Positions 1-8,405 of a stretch of 64,000 bases of DNA are shown here, piece by piece; the first letter of the stretch is position 1, and each line of letters starts with the position of its first letter. The stretch spans positions 134,776-198,775 of the forward strand of contig NZ_QPII01000005.1 of assembly GCF_003336675.1 (NCBI RefSeq), in the 5' to 3' direction. The position numbers and the translations under genes are program-made. Under the pieces are notes generated by a model. That model did not search any database and was not told the DNA's origin. It saw nothing but the letters and a program-made list of their open reading frames with translations. The DNA comes from Billgrantia montanilacus (GTDB taxonomy: Bacteria > Pseudomonadota > Gammaproteobacteria > Pseudomonadales > Halomonadaceae).

Positions 1-106
1 CACTAAGCCCAGCAACGAGGAAACAGCAGGTTGTGGCCAGGATAAGCCGACTACCAAGGCAAGGTGCGTCGGGGCAGTATCCATCCCCCGACGAGACGAC
101 AGCCAT
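1..106 (-). CDS. Possible N-terminus of an exported protein, cut by the window edge
   Basis: Reading leftward from an ATG at 106, the frame stays open to the window edge (35 codons). It includes a hydrophobic run, LILATTCCFLVAGLS, that could be a signal peptide or membrane anchor. The fragment is too short to assign to a family, and no clear ribosome binding site is visible. It would be divergent from the phosphatase gene that follows. It may equally be non-coding upstream DNA. Confidence 0.25.
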   Translation of the reverse strand, partial: MAVVSSGDGYCPDAPCLGSRLILATTCCFLVAGLS

Positions 107-153
107 GAGTGGCATTTGCTAGGCTGATAGCCGCCATGAATACTGGATCTATT

Positions 154-951
154 ATGACGCCCCACCTCATCGTCTCCGACCTTGATGGCACCCTGCTGGA
201 TGCCAACCACGACCTCCATCCGCATACCATCGAGACACTGCGGGCCCTGGCGGATAGGGGCCACCACCTGGCCTTCGCCTCGGGGCGTCATTTCCGCGAC
301 ATGCTGGCCTTCCGCGAGCGGCTCGGGGTGCCGATCCACGTGATCAGCACCAATGGCGCCTACCTGCATGGCCCCGATGACCGGCTGCTCTCCGCCCGGC
401 ACCTGGAAGCGGAGCTGGCCCTCGAGCTGATCGCCATGGAGCGCCATGACAGCGTACGACTCAATCTCTACCGGGAGGAGGAGTGGCTGATAGACGCGGC
501 GGAGCCACGGCTGCTGGCCTATCACGCGCATACCGGCTTCGGCTACCGCATCTTCGAACCCGACGAACTCGACGGGGAAGGGGTGGGCAAAGTGCTCTAC
601 ATCGGCGAGCCCGAGCGCTTGGCGGGGCTCGAAGCCCAGGTGATGGAACGCCACGGCGAGCGGCTGCACGTGACCTATTCCACCGTCAATTCGCTGGAGA
701 TCATGGCCGGCGGGGTGAACAAGGGCACCGCGCTGCAGGCCCTGCTGGATTCGCTGGGGGTCGAGTCGCGGCATTGCCTGGCCTTCGGCGACAACCTCAA
801 CGATACCGAGATGCTGGCCCTGGCCGGCGAGGCCCATGTCATGGCCAACGCCCATCCCGAGCTCGCCGGGCGTGTTCCCCACGCGCGAAGCATCGGCCAC
901 CACGCCGAGGTGGGCGTGGCCGCGTTGCTTCGGGAGCGGTTCGGAATATAA
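154..951 (+). CDS. cof: Cof-type HAD hydrolase (likely HMP-PP phosphatase)
   Basis: A cytoplasmic haloacid-dehalogenase-like phosphatase of 265 residues. The N-terminal DLDGTLLD motif carries the nucleophilic aspartate, followed by FASGRH (motif II), a C2-type cap domain, and a C-terminal FGDNLNDTEML that supplies the Mg-binding acids. Local similarity to E. coli Cof is visible across the protein: the GRH segment, the NKG lysine region and FGD-NDxEML. Cof hydrolyses 4-amino-2-methyl-5-hydroxymethylpyrimidine pyrophosphate and other sugar phosphates, so the exact substrate here is inferred. ATG 154 directly precedes the catalytic domain; GTG 109 and ATG 136 are alternative starts that add residues with no recognisable domain. 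It stands alone before the two-component genes. Confidence 0.75.
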   Translation: MTPHLIVSDLDGTLLDANHDLHPHTIETLRALADRGHHLAFASGRHFRDMLAFRERLGVPIHVISTNGAYLHGPDDRLLSARHLEAELALELIAMERHDSVRLNLYREEEWLIDAAEPRLLAYHAHTGFGYRIFEPDELDGEGVGKVLYIGEPERLAGLEAQVMERHGERLHVTYSTVNSLEIMAGGVNKGTALQALLDSLGVESRHCLAFGDNLNDTEMLALAGEAHVMANAHPELAGRVPHARSIGHHAEVGVAALLRERFGI

Positions 952-1081
952 GGTCTGTGGTCGGTTGCTACCTTGGTCGCAGATGGCTTGTCGGGATGGC
1001 CGCACTTGACCATTATCGAAGCCCGACAATGACAACAATCACGGGCGTAGCCACGACACCGCCCCTTCCCATCGGACGACG

Positions 1082-1807
1082 ATGACGACGACACCTGCCA
1101 CCCTGATCGTGGTCGACGACGACCCGGAAATCCGTGAGCTGCTGGCCGACTATCTCGGTCGCCACGGCTATCGTGCGCTGGTCGCCGAGGATGCCGAAGC
1201 GCTGCATCGGCTGCTGATCCAGGAGACACCCGACCTGCTGATCGTCGATATCATGCTGCCCGGCGATGATGGCTTCACCATCTGCCGCGATGTGCGCCGC
1301 GACAGCCAGGTCCCCATCATCATGCTCACCGCCAGCGCCGACGAGACCGATCGGATTCTGGGCCTCGAACTCGGCGCGGACGACTATCTCGGCAAGCCAT
1401 TCAACCCCCGGGAGCTGCTGGCGCGGATCAAGGCGGTGTTGCGTCGTGCACGGGGCAACCAGCAGCCCCAGGACCCGGCACGGGCGCGGCTGGTCAGCTT
1501 CGGTGGCTGGCAGCTGGACCGAATGACCCGCGAACTGATCGATCAGCAGGAGCGACGCACCCCGCTCTCCGGCGCCGATTTCCAGCTGCTGCAGGTGTTT
1601 CTCGAACACCCCGAGCAGATACTTTCCCGGGACGCGCTGTTCGAACTGACCCGTGGCCGGCCGGCGCCGCCGCTGGATCGTTCCATCGACGTGCATGTCT
1701 GCCGCTTGCGCCAGCGGCTCGGTGAGGATGCCCAGTACCATCAACTGATCCGTACCGTGAGAGGGGCGGGTTATGTACTCACCGCCCGGGTCGAAGCGCT
1801 GACGTGA
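1082..1807 (+). CDS. gltR: OmpR-family response regulator, GltR-like
   Basis: A DNA-binding response regulator of 241 residues. The receiver domain (about 1-120) has the acidic pocket VDDDPE, the phosphoacceptor Asp56 in LLIVDIMLPG, Thr83 in MLTAS and Lys105 in GKPF. A winged-helix OmpR domain (about 140-238) ends in the usual IRTVRGAGYVL. Its stop overlaps the start of the histidine kinase, so the two form one unit. In Pseudomonas, GltR and GtrS control glucose transport and catabolism and lie beside the gts transporter. The same arrangement here is the main reason for this name; sequence alone would only say OmpR family. Confidence 0.85.
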   Translation: MTTTPATLIVVDDDPEIRELLADYLGRHGYRALVAEDAEALHRLLIQETPDLLIVDIMLPGDDGFTICRDVRRDSQVPIIMLTASADETDRILGLELGADDYLGKPFNPRELLARIKAVLRRARGNQQPQDPARARLVSFGGWQLDRMTRELIDQQERRTPLSGADFQLLQVFLEHPEQILSRDALFELTRGRPAPPLDRSIDVHVCRLRQRLGEDAQYHQLIRTVRGAGYVLTARVEALT

Positions 1808-3291
1808 TGGATACCCGCTGGCGGCGGTGGCGCCGGCGACTGTCCCGCGGCCTGCCCAGGACGCTGCGCGGTCGCTTCGTGCTGATCATGATCGTCGGTG
1901 TGCTCGCCGCCCAGCTCGCCAGCTACGCCGTCTGGACCTCCCAGGTACGCTCCAGTCAGCTGGAGCAGCTCGACGAGCTGTCGCAGAATGTCGCCTACAG
2001 CGTGGCCTCGACCATGCGCTTCTTTCGCTCACTGCCCGTCGAATATCGCCACATCGTGCTCGACCAATTGCGCAACATGGGGGGGACCCGATTCTTCGTC
2101 AGCGTCAACGAGCGTCGCATTCCCGTCGATGACATCGGCTCGGGGGCGGAGAAGGCCCTGGTGGTGGGTAACTTTCGCGCCATCCTCGGGCGCGAATTGA
2201 ACATCGACGAGGTTCTTGTGGAGTTCTCCCGGGCGGAAACCCTGCGGGTCTACAATAACGAGGTGCTGCTGCACGACCTGCCGCCGCGCTGGGGGCAGCA
2301 CAGCCTGCTGATGGAGCCGCTGTCGCCGCCGATCCTGGTGGTGCAGCTGGAGCTCGAACCTGGCACCTGGCTCTACGTGGCGACCCTGCTGCCGGTGGCG
2401 GACCTGTTCAACGAATATCGCTGGCTCTCCGGCGAGCGCCTGCTGGCGGGGCTGATGGTGCTGCTGACGGTGATCGGGCTCTCGCTGCTGGGCATCCGCA
2501 GCGTCACCCGGCCGTTGGCACGCCTGTCCCGGGCGGCCCGCCAGTTGGGTGACGACCTGGATGCGCCGCCGCTGCGTGAGAGCGGCCCCAGGGAGGTGAT
2601 GGCCACGGCGATGGCCTTCAACCGCATGCAGGAGCGAATTCGAGAGCAGGTCGACGAGCGTGAGCGGCTCTTCTCGGCGATCTCCCACGACCTCAAGACC
2701 CCCATCACCCGCATGCGGCTGAGGGCCGAGATGCTCGACGACCCGCTTCAGCGCGAGCGCTTCTGCGCCTCTCTCGATGAGCTCGATCTGCTGGTCAAGG
2801 GCGCGCTGGCGTCGGTCAAGGGCTTTGATCTTCACGAAGCGGTCGAAGACCTCGAGCCGCGAGCGGTGCTGGAAGAACTGGCCGACGACCTCGCGCTCCA
2901 GGGTGGCGAGGTGACGATCCGGGGACAGGCCGCACCGCTCGCCGTCAAGCCGCTGGCGTTCAAGCGCTGCCTGGCGAACCTGCTGGAGAATGCCGTCTTC
3001 TATGGCCAGCGCGCCGACGTGACGCTGGAAGACGGTCCCTCCCGCCTGATGATCACCATCCGCGACCATGGGCCGGGCATCCCCGAGAGACAGCGCGAGC
3101 GGGTCTTCTCGCCCTTCGTACGGCTCGAACCCTCCCGCAGTCGCAATACCGGCGGCAGCGGCCTGGGGCTGGGCATCGCCCGGCATATCGCCCGCGCCCT
3201 GGGCGGCGATATCGGTCTCGACAACCACCCCGAGGGCGGGCTGCGGGTACGCGTGACGCTGCCCCGGCCGCAGGATATTACGGGGCTGTAA
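1804..3291 (+). CDS. gtrS: Membrane sensor histidine kinase, GtrS-like
   Basis: The partner kinase of the preceding regulator, about 495 residues. A basic N-terminus is followed by a membrane segment (about 22-42), a periplasmic sensing domain (about 45-210), a second membrane segment (about 212-232), a HAMP linker, and the phosphoacceptor H-box AISHDLKTPITR with His295. The ATPase domain has N-box NLLENAVFYG, DHGPGI and GGSGLGLGIA. GTG 1804 overlaps the regulator stop by 4 bases; ATG 1807 is an alternative. By analogy with Pseudomonas GtrS it may sense a hexose breakdown product such as 2-ketogluconate, but the ligand cannot be read from sequence. Confidence 0.85.
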   Translation: MMDTRWRRWRRRLSRGLPRTLRGRFVLIMIVGVLAAQLASYAVWTSQVRSSQLEQLDELSQNVAYSVASTMRFFRSLPVEYRHIVLDQLRNMGGTRFFVSVNERRIPVDDIGSGAEKALVVGNFRAILGRELNIDEVLVEFSRAETLRVYNNEVLLHDLPPRWGQHSLLMEPLSPPILVVQLELEPGTWLYVATLLPVADLFNEYRWLSGERLLAGLMVLLTVIGLSLLGIRSVTRPLARLSRAARQLGDDLDAPPLRESGPREVMATAMAFNRMQERIREQVDERERLFSAISHDLKTPITRMRLRAEMLDDPLQRERFCASLDELDLLVKGALASVKGFDLHEAVEDLEPRAVLEELADDLALQGGEVTIRGQAAPLAVKPLAFKRCLANLLENAVFYGQRADVTLEDGPSRLMITIRDHGPGIPERQRERVFSPFVRLEPSRSRNTGGSGLGLGIARHIARALGGDIGLDNHPEGGLRVRVTLPRPQDITGL

Positions 3292-3330
3292 TATTCCGGC
3301 AATACGACGCCAACACTTCGCAGGACTAGG

Positions 3331-3359
3331 TAACCCCTCCTGTCGCGCTTCCTGGGTTA
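3331..3359. promoter_or_regulatory. Inverted repeat upstream of gtsA
   Basis: A TAACCC / GGGTTA inverted repeat with a 17-base spacer lies in the 122-base gap between the kinase and the binding-protein gene. Its position suits an operator for GltR or another sugar regulator. Six-base arms can arise by chance, so this is only a candidate. Confidence 0.25.
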
Positions 3360-3413
3360 GCGTGTCGTTATCCGGTGTCACGCCGGAAACATAACAACTC
3401 GAGGAGTTACGCC

Positions 3414-4706
3414 ATGCCTTCCTTCAAGCGGAATTGTTTCACCGCAACGCGTTTTCCCAGGACCGGGCTTGCCCTGGCCACGGCCCTGGCCGCTTCCGTG
3501 TCACTGACCAGCGCCCATGCCGCCGGTGAAGTCGAGGTCCTGCACTGGTGGACCTCCGGCGGCGAGGCCCGGGCCGCCAACGTGCTCAAGGAGCTGATGG
3601 AAGCCGAGGGGTACGGTTGGCAGGACTTCGCCGTCGCCGGTGGCGGTGGTGAAACCGCGATGACGGTACTCAAGTCCCGGGCCATGTCCGGCAACCCGCC
3701 CTCGGCGGCCCAGATCAAGGGGCCGGAGATCCAGGAGTGGGGCGAGCTGGGCCTGCTCGGCGAGCTCGACGAAGTCGCCGATGCGGAAGGCTGGGATGAT
3801 CTGCTGCCCGAGACGGTGGCGGACATCATGCGCTACGACGGCCAGTACGTGGCCGTGCCGGTCAACGTCCACCGGGTCAACTGGCTCTGGGCCAACCCGG
3901 ACGTGCTCGAACAGGCCGGCGTCGAGATGCCCACCACCCTGGATGAGCTGTTTGCCGCCGGCGAGGCGATCCGCGAGGCGGGCTTCATCCCGCTGGCCCA
4001 CGGCGGTCAGGCCTGGCAGGACGCCACGGTGTTCGAGACCGTGCTGCTGGCGACGGGCGGCACCGAGTTCTTCCAGCAGGCGCTGGTGGATCTCGACCCC
4101 GAGGCACTGGGCAGCGAGCAGATGATCGAGGCGCTGGAAACCTTCAAGCGGCTGCGCGAGCTGATGGACGACGACATGTCCGGTCGCGACTGGAACATCG
4201 CCACCTCCATGGTGATCAACGGCGATGCCGGCATGCAGTTGATGGGCGACTGGGCCAAGGGTGAGTTCACCGCCGCCGAACTCACCGCCGGCGAGGATTA
4301 CCTCTGCGCGGCTGCCCCGGGCACCGCCGATGCCTTCACCTTCAACATCGACAGCCTGGCGATGTTCCGCGTCGAGGGCGAAGAGCACGAGGCCCAGCAG
4401 GCACTGGCGCGGCTGGTGCTGGAGCCCACCTTCCAGGAGGCCTTCAACCTGGCCAAGGGCTCGATTCCCGCACGCCCCGACCTGGACATGAGCGAGTTCG
4501 ATGCCTGCGCCCGGCAGTCCCTCGAGGACTTCCAGCGCACCGCAGAAGAGGGTGGCCTGGTGCCCAGCATGGCCCACGGCATGGCCGTGCGCGCCGACGT
4601 GCAGGGGGCCATCTTCGATGTGGTGACCAACTACTTCAATGCCCGTGACATGGAGGCCGAGCAGGCCGCCCAGCGCATGGTGAACGCGGCGCAAGCGGCG
4701 CTCTGA
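3414..4706 (+). CDS. gtsA: Sugar ABC transporter periplasmic binding protein, GtsA-like
   Basis: A secreted solute-binding protein of 430 residues. The N-terminus has basic residues, a hydrophobic core and a likely signal peptidase site after SAHA, giving mature [14 protein letters not shown]. This matches the family-1 sugar-binding fold and closely resembles the Pseudomonas glucose/mannose binding protein GtsA (for example [21 protein letters not shown]). ATG 3414 is chosen because GAGGAG lies just upstream at 3401-3406. It delivers sugar to the permeases encoded next. Glucose is the likeliest ligand given the adjacent GltR/GtrS-like pair, but mannose or other aldoses are possible. Confidence 0.85.
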   Translation: MPSFKRNCFTATRFPRTGLALATALAASVSLTSAHAAGEVEVLHWWTSGGEARAANVLKELMEAEGYGWQDFAVAGGGGETAMTVLKSRAMSGNPPSAAQIKGPEIQEWGELGLLGELDEVADAEGWDDLLPETVADIMRYDGQYVAVPVNVHRVNWLWANPDVLEQAGVEMPTTLDELFAAGEAIREAGFIPLAHGGQAWQDATVFETVLLATGGTEFFQQALVDLDPEALGSEQMIEALETFKRLRELMDDDMSGRDWNIATSMVINGDAGMQLMGDWAKGEFTAAELTAGEDYLCAAAPGTADAFTFNIDSLAMFRVEGEEHEAQQALARLVLEPTFQEAFNLAKGSIPARPDLDMSEFDACARQSLEDFQRTAEEGGLVPSMAHGMAVRADVQGAIFDVVTNYFNARDMEAEQAAQRMVNAAQAAL

Positions 4707-4796
4707 CCGCCGCATCTCCTGGCCTGCCGGGCTCCAGCTTCATCGACCCCGGCAGGTCATCAGGCGACGCTTTCGTTCACGCCCGAGGTACTTCCC

Positions 4797-5729
4797 ATGA
4801 CCATCCTCTCCCACGCCGAGGAGCGCCCGGTGCGTCCCGCGGCACGGCGGACCGCTTCCGCACGCCTGCAGGACTGGCTGCCGCGGCTGGTATTGGCGCC
4901 CTCTGTCGCCATCACCCTGTTCTTCGTCTATGGCTTCATGCTCTGGACCTTCGTGCTGTCGCTGACCAGCTCGCGGATGTTGCCGAGCTACGACTTCGTC
5001 GGCTTTGCCCAGTATGCGCGGCTGATGGCCAACGACCGCTGGTGGGTCGCGTCCACCAACCTGGTGATCTTCGGCGGCCTGTTCGTGGCGATCTGCCTGG
5101 TCATCGGGGTGGTGCTCGCCATCCTGCTCGATCAGCGCATTCGTCAGGAGGGGGCGCTGCGTACCCTCTATCTCTATCCCATGGCGCTGTCGTTCATCGT
5201 CACCGGGGTGGTGTGGAAATGGTTGCTCAACCCCGGGCTCGGCATCCAGGCCATGGTGCGCAGCTGGGGCTTCGAGAGCTTTACCTTCAACTGGATCGTC
5301 GACCCCGACATGGCGATCTACACCCTGGTGCTGGCCGCCGTGTGGCAGGCGTCCGGTTTCGTCATGGCGCTGTTCCTGGCCGGCCTGCGGGGGATCGACG
5401 ACAGCATCATCAAGGCCGCCCAGCTCGATGGAGCCAGCCTGCCGCGCACCTACCTGCTGGTGATCCTGCCCTGCCTGCGACCGGTGGTGTTCAGTGCGGT
5501 GATGATCCTGTCGCATATCGCCATCAAGAGCTTCGATCTGGTCGTCGCCCTGACCGGGGGTGGCCCAGGCTACGCTACCGACCTGCCGGCCACCTTCATG
5601 TACACCCACGCCTTCACCCGGGCGCAGATCGGGCTGGGTTCGGCCAGTGCCATGCTGATGCTTGGCGGTGTGCTGGCGATCCTGATTCCCTATCTCTACT
5701 CCGAGCTGAGGAGTCGCAAGCATGGATAA
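4797..5729 (+). CDS. gtsB: Sugar ABC transporter permease, GtsB-like
   Basis: An inner-membrane subunit of 310 residues with about six hydrophobic helices starting near residue 33. The cytoplasmic EAA-type loop is AAQLDGASLPRTYLLVILP (about 203-221), which docks on the ATPase. It follows the binding-protein gene by 90 bases and overlaps the next permease gene by 8 bases, so the two permeases are probably translated together. It belongs to the MalF-like binding-protein-dependent permease family. Its role as one half of the glucose channel is inferred from operon order. Confidence 0.87.
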   Translation: MTILSHAEERPVRPAARRTASARLQDWLPRLVLAPSVAITLFFVYGFMLWTFVLSLTSSRMLPSYDFVGFAQYARLMANDRWWVASTNLVIFGGLFVAICLVIGVVLAILLDQRIRQEGALRTLYLYPMALSFIVTGVVWKWLLNPGLGIQAMVRSWGFESFTFNWIVDPDMAIYTLVLAAVWQASGFVMALFLAGLRGIDDSIIKAAQLDGASLPRTYLLVILPCLRPVVFSAVMILSHIAIKSFDLVVALTGGGPGYATDLPATFMYTHAFTRAQIGLGSASAMLMLGGVLAILIPYLYSELRSRKHG

Positions 5730-6600
5730 CGTGATTCGTCGTCGTACGCCCGCGGCCCGCCTGGGCCGGATGGCGGTCTATGCGGTGCTGCTGCTGGCGG
5801 CGCTCTTCTACCTGCTGCCCCTGGTGGTGATGCTGATCACCTCGTTCAAGCCGCTCCAGGAGATCAGCCCCGGCACGCTGCTGTCGCTGCCCCAGTCGCC
5901 CACCGTGGAACCCTGGGTCAAGGCCTGGGGCGAAGCCTGCACCGGCATGCGCTGCGAGGGCATCGGCGGCTACTTCTTCAACTCCATTGCCATCGTGGTG
6001 CCGGCGGTGCTGATCTCCACCGCGGTGGGCGCGCTCAACGGCTACGCCCTGACAAAGTGGCGCTTCAAGGGCTCGGAGCTGCTCTTCGCCCTGATGCTGT
6101 TCGGCTGCTTCATCCCCTTCCAGGTGGTGCTGCTGCCCATGGCACAGACCCTTGGCTGGCTGGGGCTGTCGAGCTCGAGGGCTGGCCTGATTCTGGTCCA
6201 CGTCATCTTCGGGATCGCCTTCACCACGCTGTTCTTCCGCAACTTCTACGTGGCGGTGCCCACCGAGCTGGTCTCGGCGGCCAAGATCGACGGTGCCGGC
6301 TTCTTCCGGATCTTCTGGCGCATCCTGCTGCCGGTCTCTGCGCCGATCATCGTGGTCTCGGTGATCTGGCAGTTCACCCAGATCTGGAACGACTTCCTGT
6401 TCGGCGTGGCCTTCTCGGCCCACAACACCCAGCCGGTGACCGTGGCACTCAACAATCTGGTCAACACCTCTACCGGCACCCGCGAATACAACGTCGACAT
6501 GGCCGCCGCCATGATCGCGGCGCTGCCGACCCTGGTGGTCTATGTGCTGGCAGGCAAGTACTTCGTTCGTGGGCTCACCGCCGGCTCGGTCAAGGGCTAG
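5722..6600 (+). CDS. gtsC: Sugar ABC transporter permease, GtsC-like
   Basis: The second inner-membrane subunit, 292 residues and MalG-like. It has a helix near 16-40, further hydrophobic helices, and the coupling loop AAKIDGAGFFRIFWRILLP (about 192-210). Its ATG lies inside the end of the first permease gene. The two permeases should form the heterodimeric pore above the ATPase encoded 32 bases downstream. A stretch rich in G and C (EACTGMRCEGIGG, about 72-84) sits in a periplasmic loop. Confidence 0.87.
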   Translation: MDNVIRRRTPAARLGRMAVYAVLLLAALFYLLPLVVMLITSFKPLQEISPGTLLSLPQSPTVEPWVKAWGEACTGMRCEGIGGYFFNSIAIVVPAVLISTAVGALNGYALTKWRFKGSELLFALMLFGCFIPFQVVLLPMAQTLGWLGLSSSRAGLILVHVIFGIAFTTLFFRNFYVAVPTELVSAAKIDGAGFFRIFWRILLPVSAPIIVVSVIWQFTQIWNDFLFGVAFSAHNTQPVTVALNNLVNTSTGTREYNVDMAAAMIAALPTLVVYVLAGKYFVRGLTAGSVKG

Positions 6601-6632
6601 CGCTCAAGAGAGAACAACAAGGGGTATCCACC

Positions 6633-7754
6633 ATGTCTGCTCTAGAAATTCGCAGTGTTCGCAAGGAGTTCGGCGGCGAGCGCGTGCTCAAGGATGTCAG
6701 CCTGGCCATCGAGTCCGGGGAGTTCCTGATCCTGGTCGGCCCGTCGGGCTGCGGCAAGTCGACACTGATGAACGCCATCGCCGGCCTGGAGCCGGTGACC
6801 TCTGGCGAGATCCACATCGCCGACGAGGACGTCACCTGGCGGACGCCGGCCGAGCGGGATATCGCCATGGTGTTCCAGTCCTACGCGCTCTATCCCAGCA
6901 TGACCGTGCGCGGCAACATCAGCTTCGGCCTGGAGATGCGCAAGGTGCCGAAGGCCGAGCGCGAGGCCACCGTCGAGCGGGTCGCCGACCTGCTGCAGAT
7001 CTCACACCTGCTCGAGCGCAAGCCCTCGCAGCTCTCCGGCGGCCAGCGCCAGCGTGTCGCCATGGGGCGGGCCCTGGCCCGGGAGCCGAAGGTCTATCTC
7101 TTCGATGAACCGCTCTCCAACCTGGATGCCAAGCTGCGGGTGGACATGCGCACCGAGATCAAGAAGCTGCATCAGCGGCTCGGCACCACCATCGTCTACG
7201 TGACCCACGACCAGATCGAGGCCATGACCCTGGCCGATCGCATCGCCGTGATGCGCGACGGCAATATCCTGCAGTTGGGCACCCCCGACGAGGTCTACAA
7301 CGACCCGGTGGATATCTTCGTGGCGGGGTTCATGGGCTCGCCGTCGATGAATTTCATCACGGCTAGTCTGGAGGGCGGGGCAGGGGGCTACCGATTACGT
7401 ATCGTCACCGCGGGCGAGGAAGCGCTGGTGCTGCCCTGGCCCGTGTCGCGGGAAACCCCGGCCATGGCCGAGCAGGTCGGGCGCTCCATCATACTGGGGC
7501 TGCGCCCGGAGCACTTCAGCGAGGAGGACTCACGGCTCAGCGGCATGGACGAGGGGACGCCGGTCTCGGCCAGGGTCAGCGTGGCAGAACCCACCGGAGC
7601 CGATATCCTGCTGAGGCTGCCGCTGGGGGATGGCGAGGTCACGGCCCGGGTCGGCCCGAAGTGCACGGTCGTGCCGGGGGAGCGCCTGGGACTACGCGTC
7701 GACATGGGTCGCGCAGTGCTCTTCGACAGCCAGACGGAACAGCGCCTGGCCTAG
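6633..7754 (+). CDS. gtsD: Sugar ABC transporter ATPase, GtsD/MalK-like
   Basis: The cytoplasmic energy subunit of 373 residues. Walker A is GPSGCGKST (about 37-45), the signature is LSGGQRQRVAMGRAL, Walker B is VYLFDEPLSNLD and the H-loop is VTHDQIEAMTLAD. After residue 240 comes the OB/TOBE regulatory extension typical of the CUT1 (MalK, UgpC) group. ATG 6633 gives a protein starting MSALEIRSVRKEF, as expected for the family. It is the last gene of the gts cluster and is followed by a hairpin. Such ATPases are sometimes shared between several sugar importers. Confidence 0.88.
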   Translation: MSALEIRSVRKEFGGERVLKDVSLAIESGEFLILVGPSGCGKSTLMNAIAGLEPVTSGEIHIADEDVTWRTPAERDIAMVFQSYALYPSMTVRGNISFGLEMRKVPKAEREATVERVADLLQISHLLERKPSQLSGGQRQRVAMGRALAREPKVYLFDEPLSNLDAKLRVDMRTEIKKLHQRLGTTIVYVTHDQIEAMTLADRIAVMRDGNILQLGTPDEVYNDPVDIFVAGFMGSPSMNFITASLEGGAGGYRLRIVTAGEEALVLPWPVSRETPAMAEQVGRSIILGLRPEHFSEEDSRLSGMDEGTPVSARVSVAEPTGADILLRLPLGDGEVTARVGPKCTVVPGERLGLRVDMGRAVLFDSQTEQRLA

Positions 7755-7808
7755 GAGCCTGTCGGACTTAACGCTGATCTACTGCGAGATCCGGTCTTTC
7801 GGCAAAGG

Positions 7809-7834
7809 CCTGCTGCCCCTGGCCGGGCAGCAGG
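7809..7834. terminator. Hairpin between gtsD and the UspA gene
   Basis: A perfect 10-bp stem (CCTGCTGCCC / GGGCAGCAGG) with a 6-base loop lies between the converging transporter and stress-protein genes. There is no T-run, so it may be a weak terminator or a 3' stabilising hairpin. Confidence 0.45.
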
Positions 7835-7859
7835 TCAACGGCGGGTGTCGTGCTTGCGC

Positions 7860-8300
7860 TCAGCGAACGGTAATGACGGTACATTCGGCGGCGTGACTCA
7901 CCTTGTGGGAAACGCTGCCCACGACCAGCCCGCGCAGGTCGCTGAGCCCGCGGCTACCCATGATGATGGCTTCTACCCCGCGTGTCTTCGCTTCGCTGAC
8001 GATAGTGCGGGCCGGGTCGCCACGGCCGATGGCGGTCTCGATCTTGGTCACGCCCTTGTCGCGAGCCGCCTGGGCGGCCTTTTCCACCACTTGCTGCCCG
8101 ATGTCATCGCGCTCCTGGCGAGAAGCCTCGACGGCGATGGCCCCGATGCCCCATACCAGCGTCGTCTCGTGGGAGAGTTCTTCGGGGATATGCAGGATGT
8201 GCAGAGTGGCATCGGCCTGGTTGGCCAGCTGGCAGGCAACGGAAAGGGCTTTCTTGGCGCTTTCAGAGCCATCGACGGGAACCAGGATGGTATTGAACAT
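7860..8300 (-). CDS. Universal stress protein, UspA family
   Basis: A cytoplasmic single-domain Usp protein of 146 residues. It starts MFNTILVPVDGSE and ends with the ATP-binding pattern G-x2-G-x9-G-S (MGSRG ... GSVSHKV), which suggests a nucleotide-binding rather than a UspA-sensu-stricto member. These proteins aid survival under starvation or osmotic stress, and in halophiles some sit beside TRAP transporters. Here no such partner is adjacent: it is convergent with the sugar transporter and stands alone. Confidence 0.88.
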   Translation of the reverse strand: MFNTILVPVDGSESAKKALSVACQLANQADATLHILHIPEELSHETTLVWGIGAIAVEASRQERDDIGQQVVEKAAQAARDKGVTKIETAIGRGDPARTIVSEAKTRGVEAIIMGSRGLSDLRGLVVGSVSHKVSHAAECTVITVR

Positions 8301-8405
8301 GGTCGTGTTCCTTCTTGAAAGGTGAGGGCTGATCCTTATGTTAGAGACTAGCGGCTCGGAGCCGAGCTGTCATGACCGGGGTCAAGAAGCGCGTGGCTAC
8401 GATAC

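Noticed and set aside
2029..3381. A 450-codon minus-strand frame across the histidine kinase
   Set aside because: The kinase on the plus strand has all H, N and G boxes; the antisense product has no recognisable domain.
3501..4715. A 404-codon minus-strand frame across gtsA
   Set aside because: Antisense to a binding protein with a clear signal peptide and family motifs.
7755..7808. Sequence after gtsD (GAGCCTGTCGGACTTAACG) resembling dispersed repeats seen in halomonads
   Set aside because: The resemblance is only an impression. No second copy occurs in this window, so it cannot be supported as a repeat.
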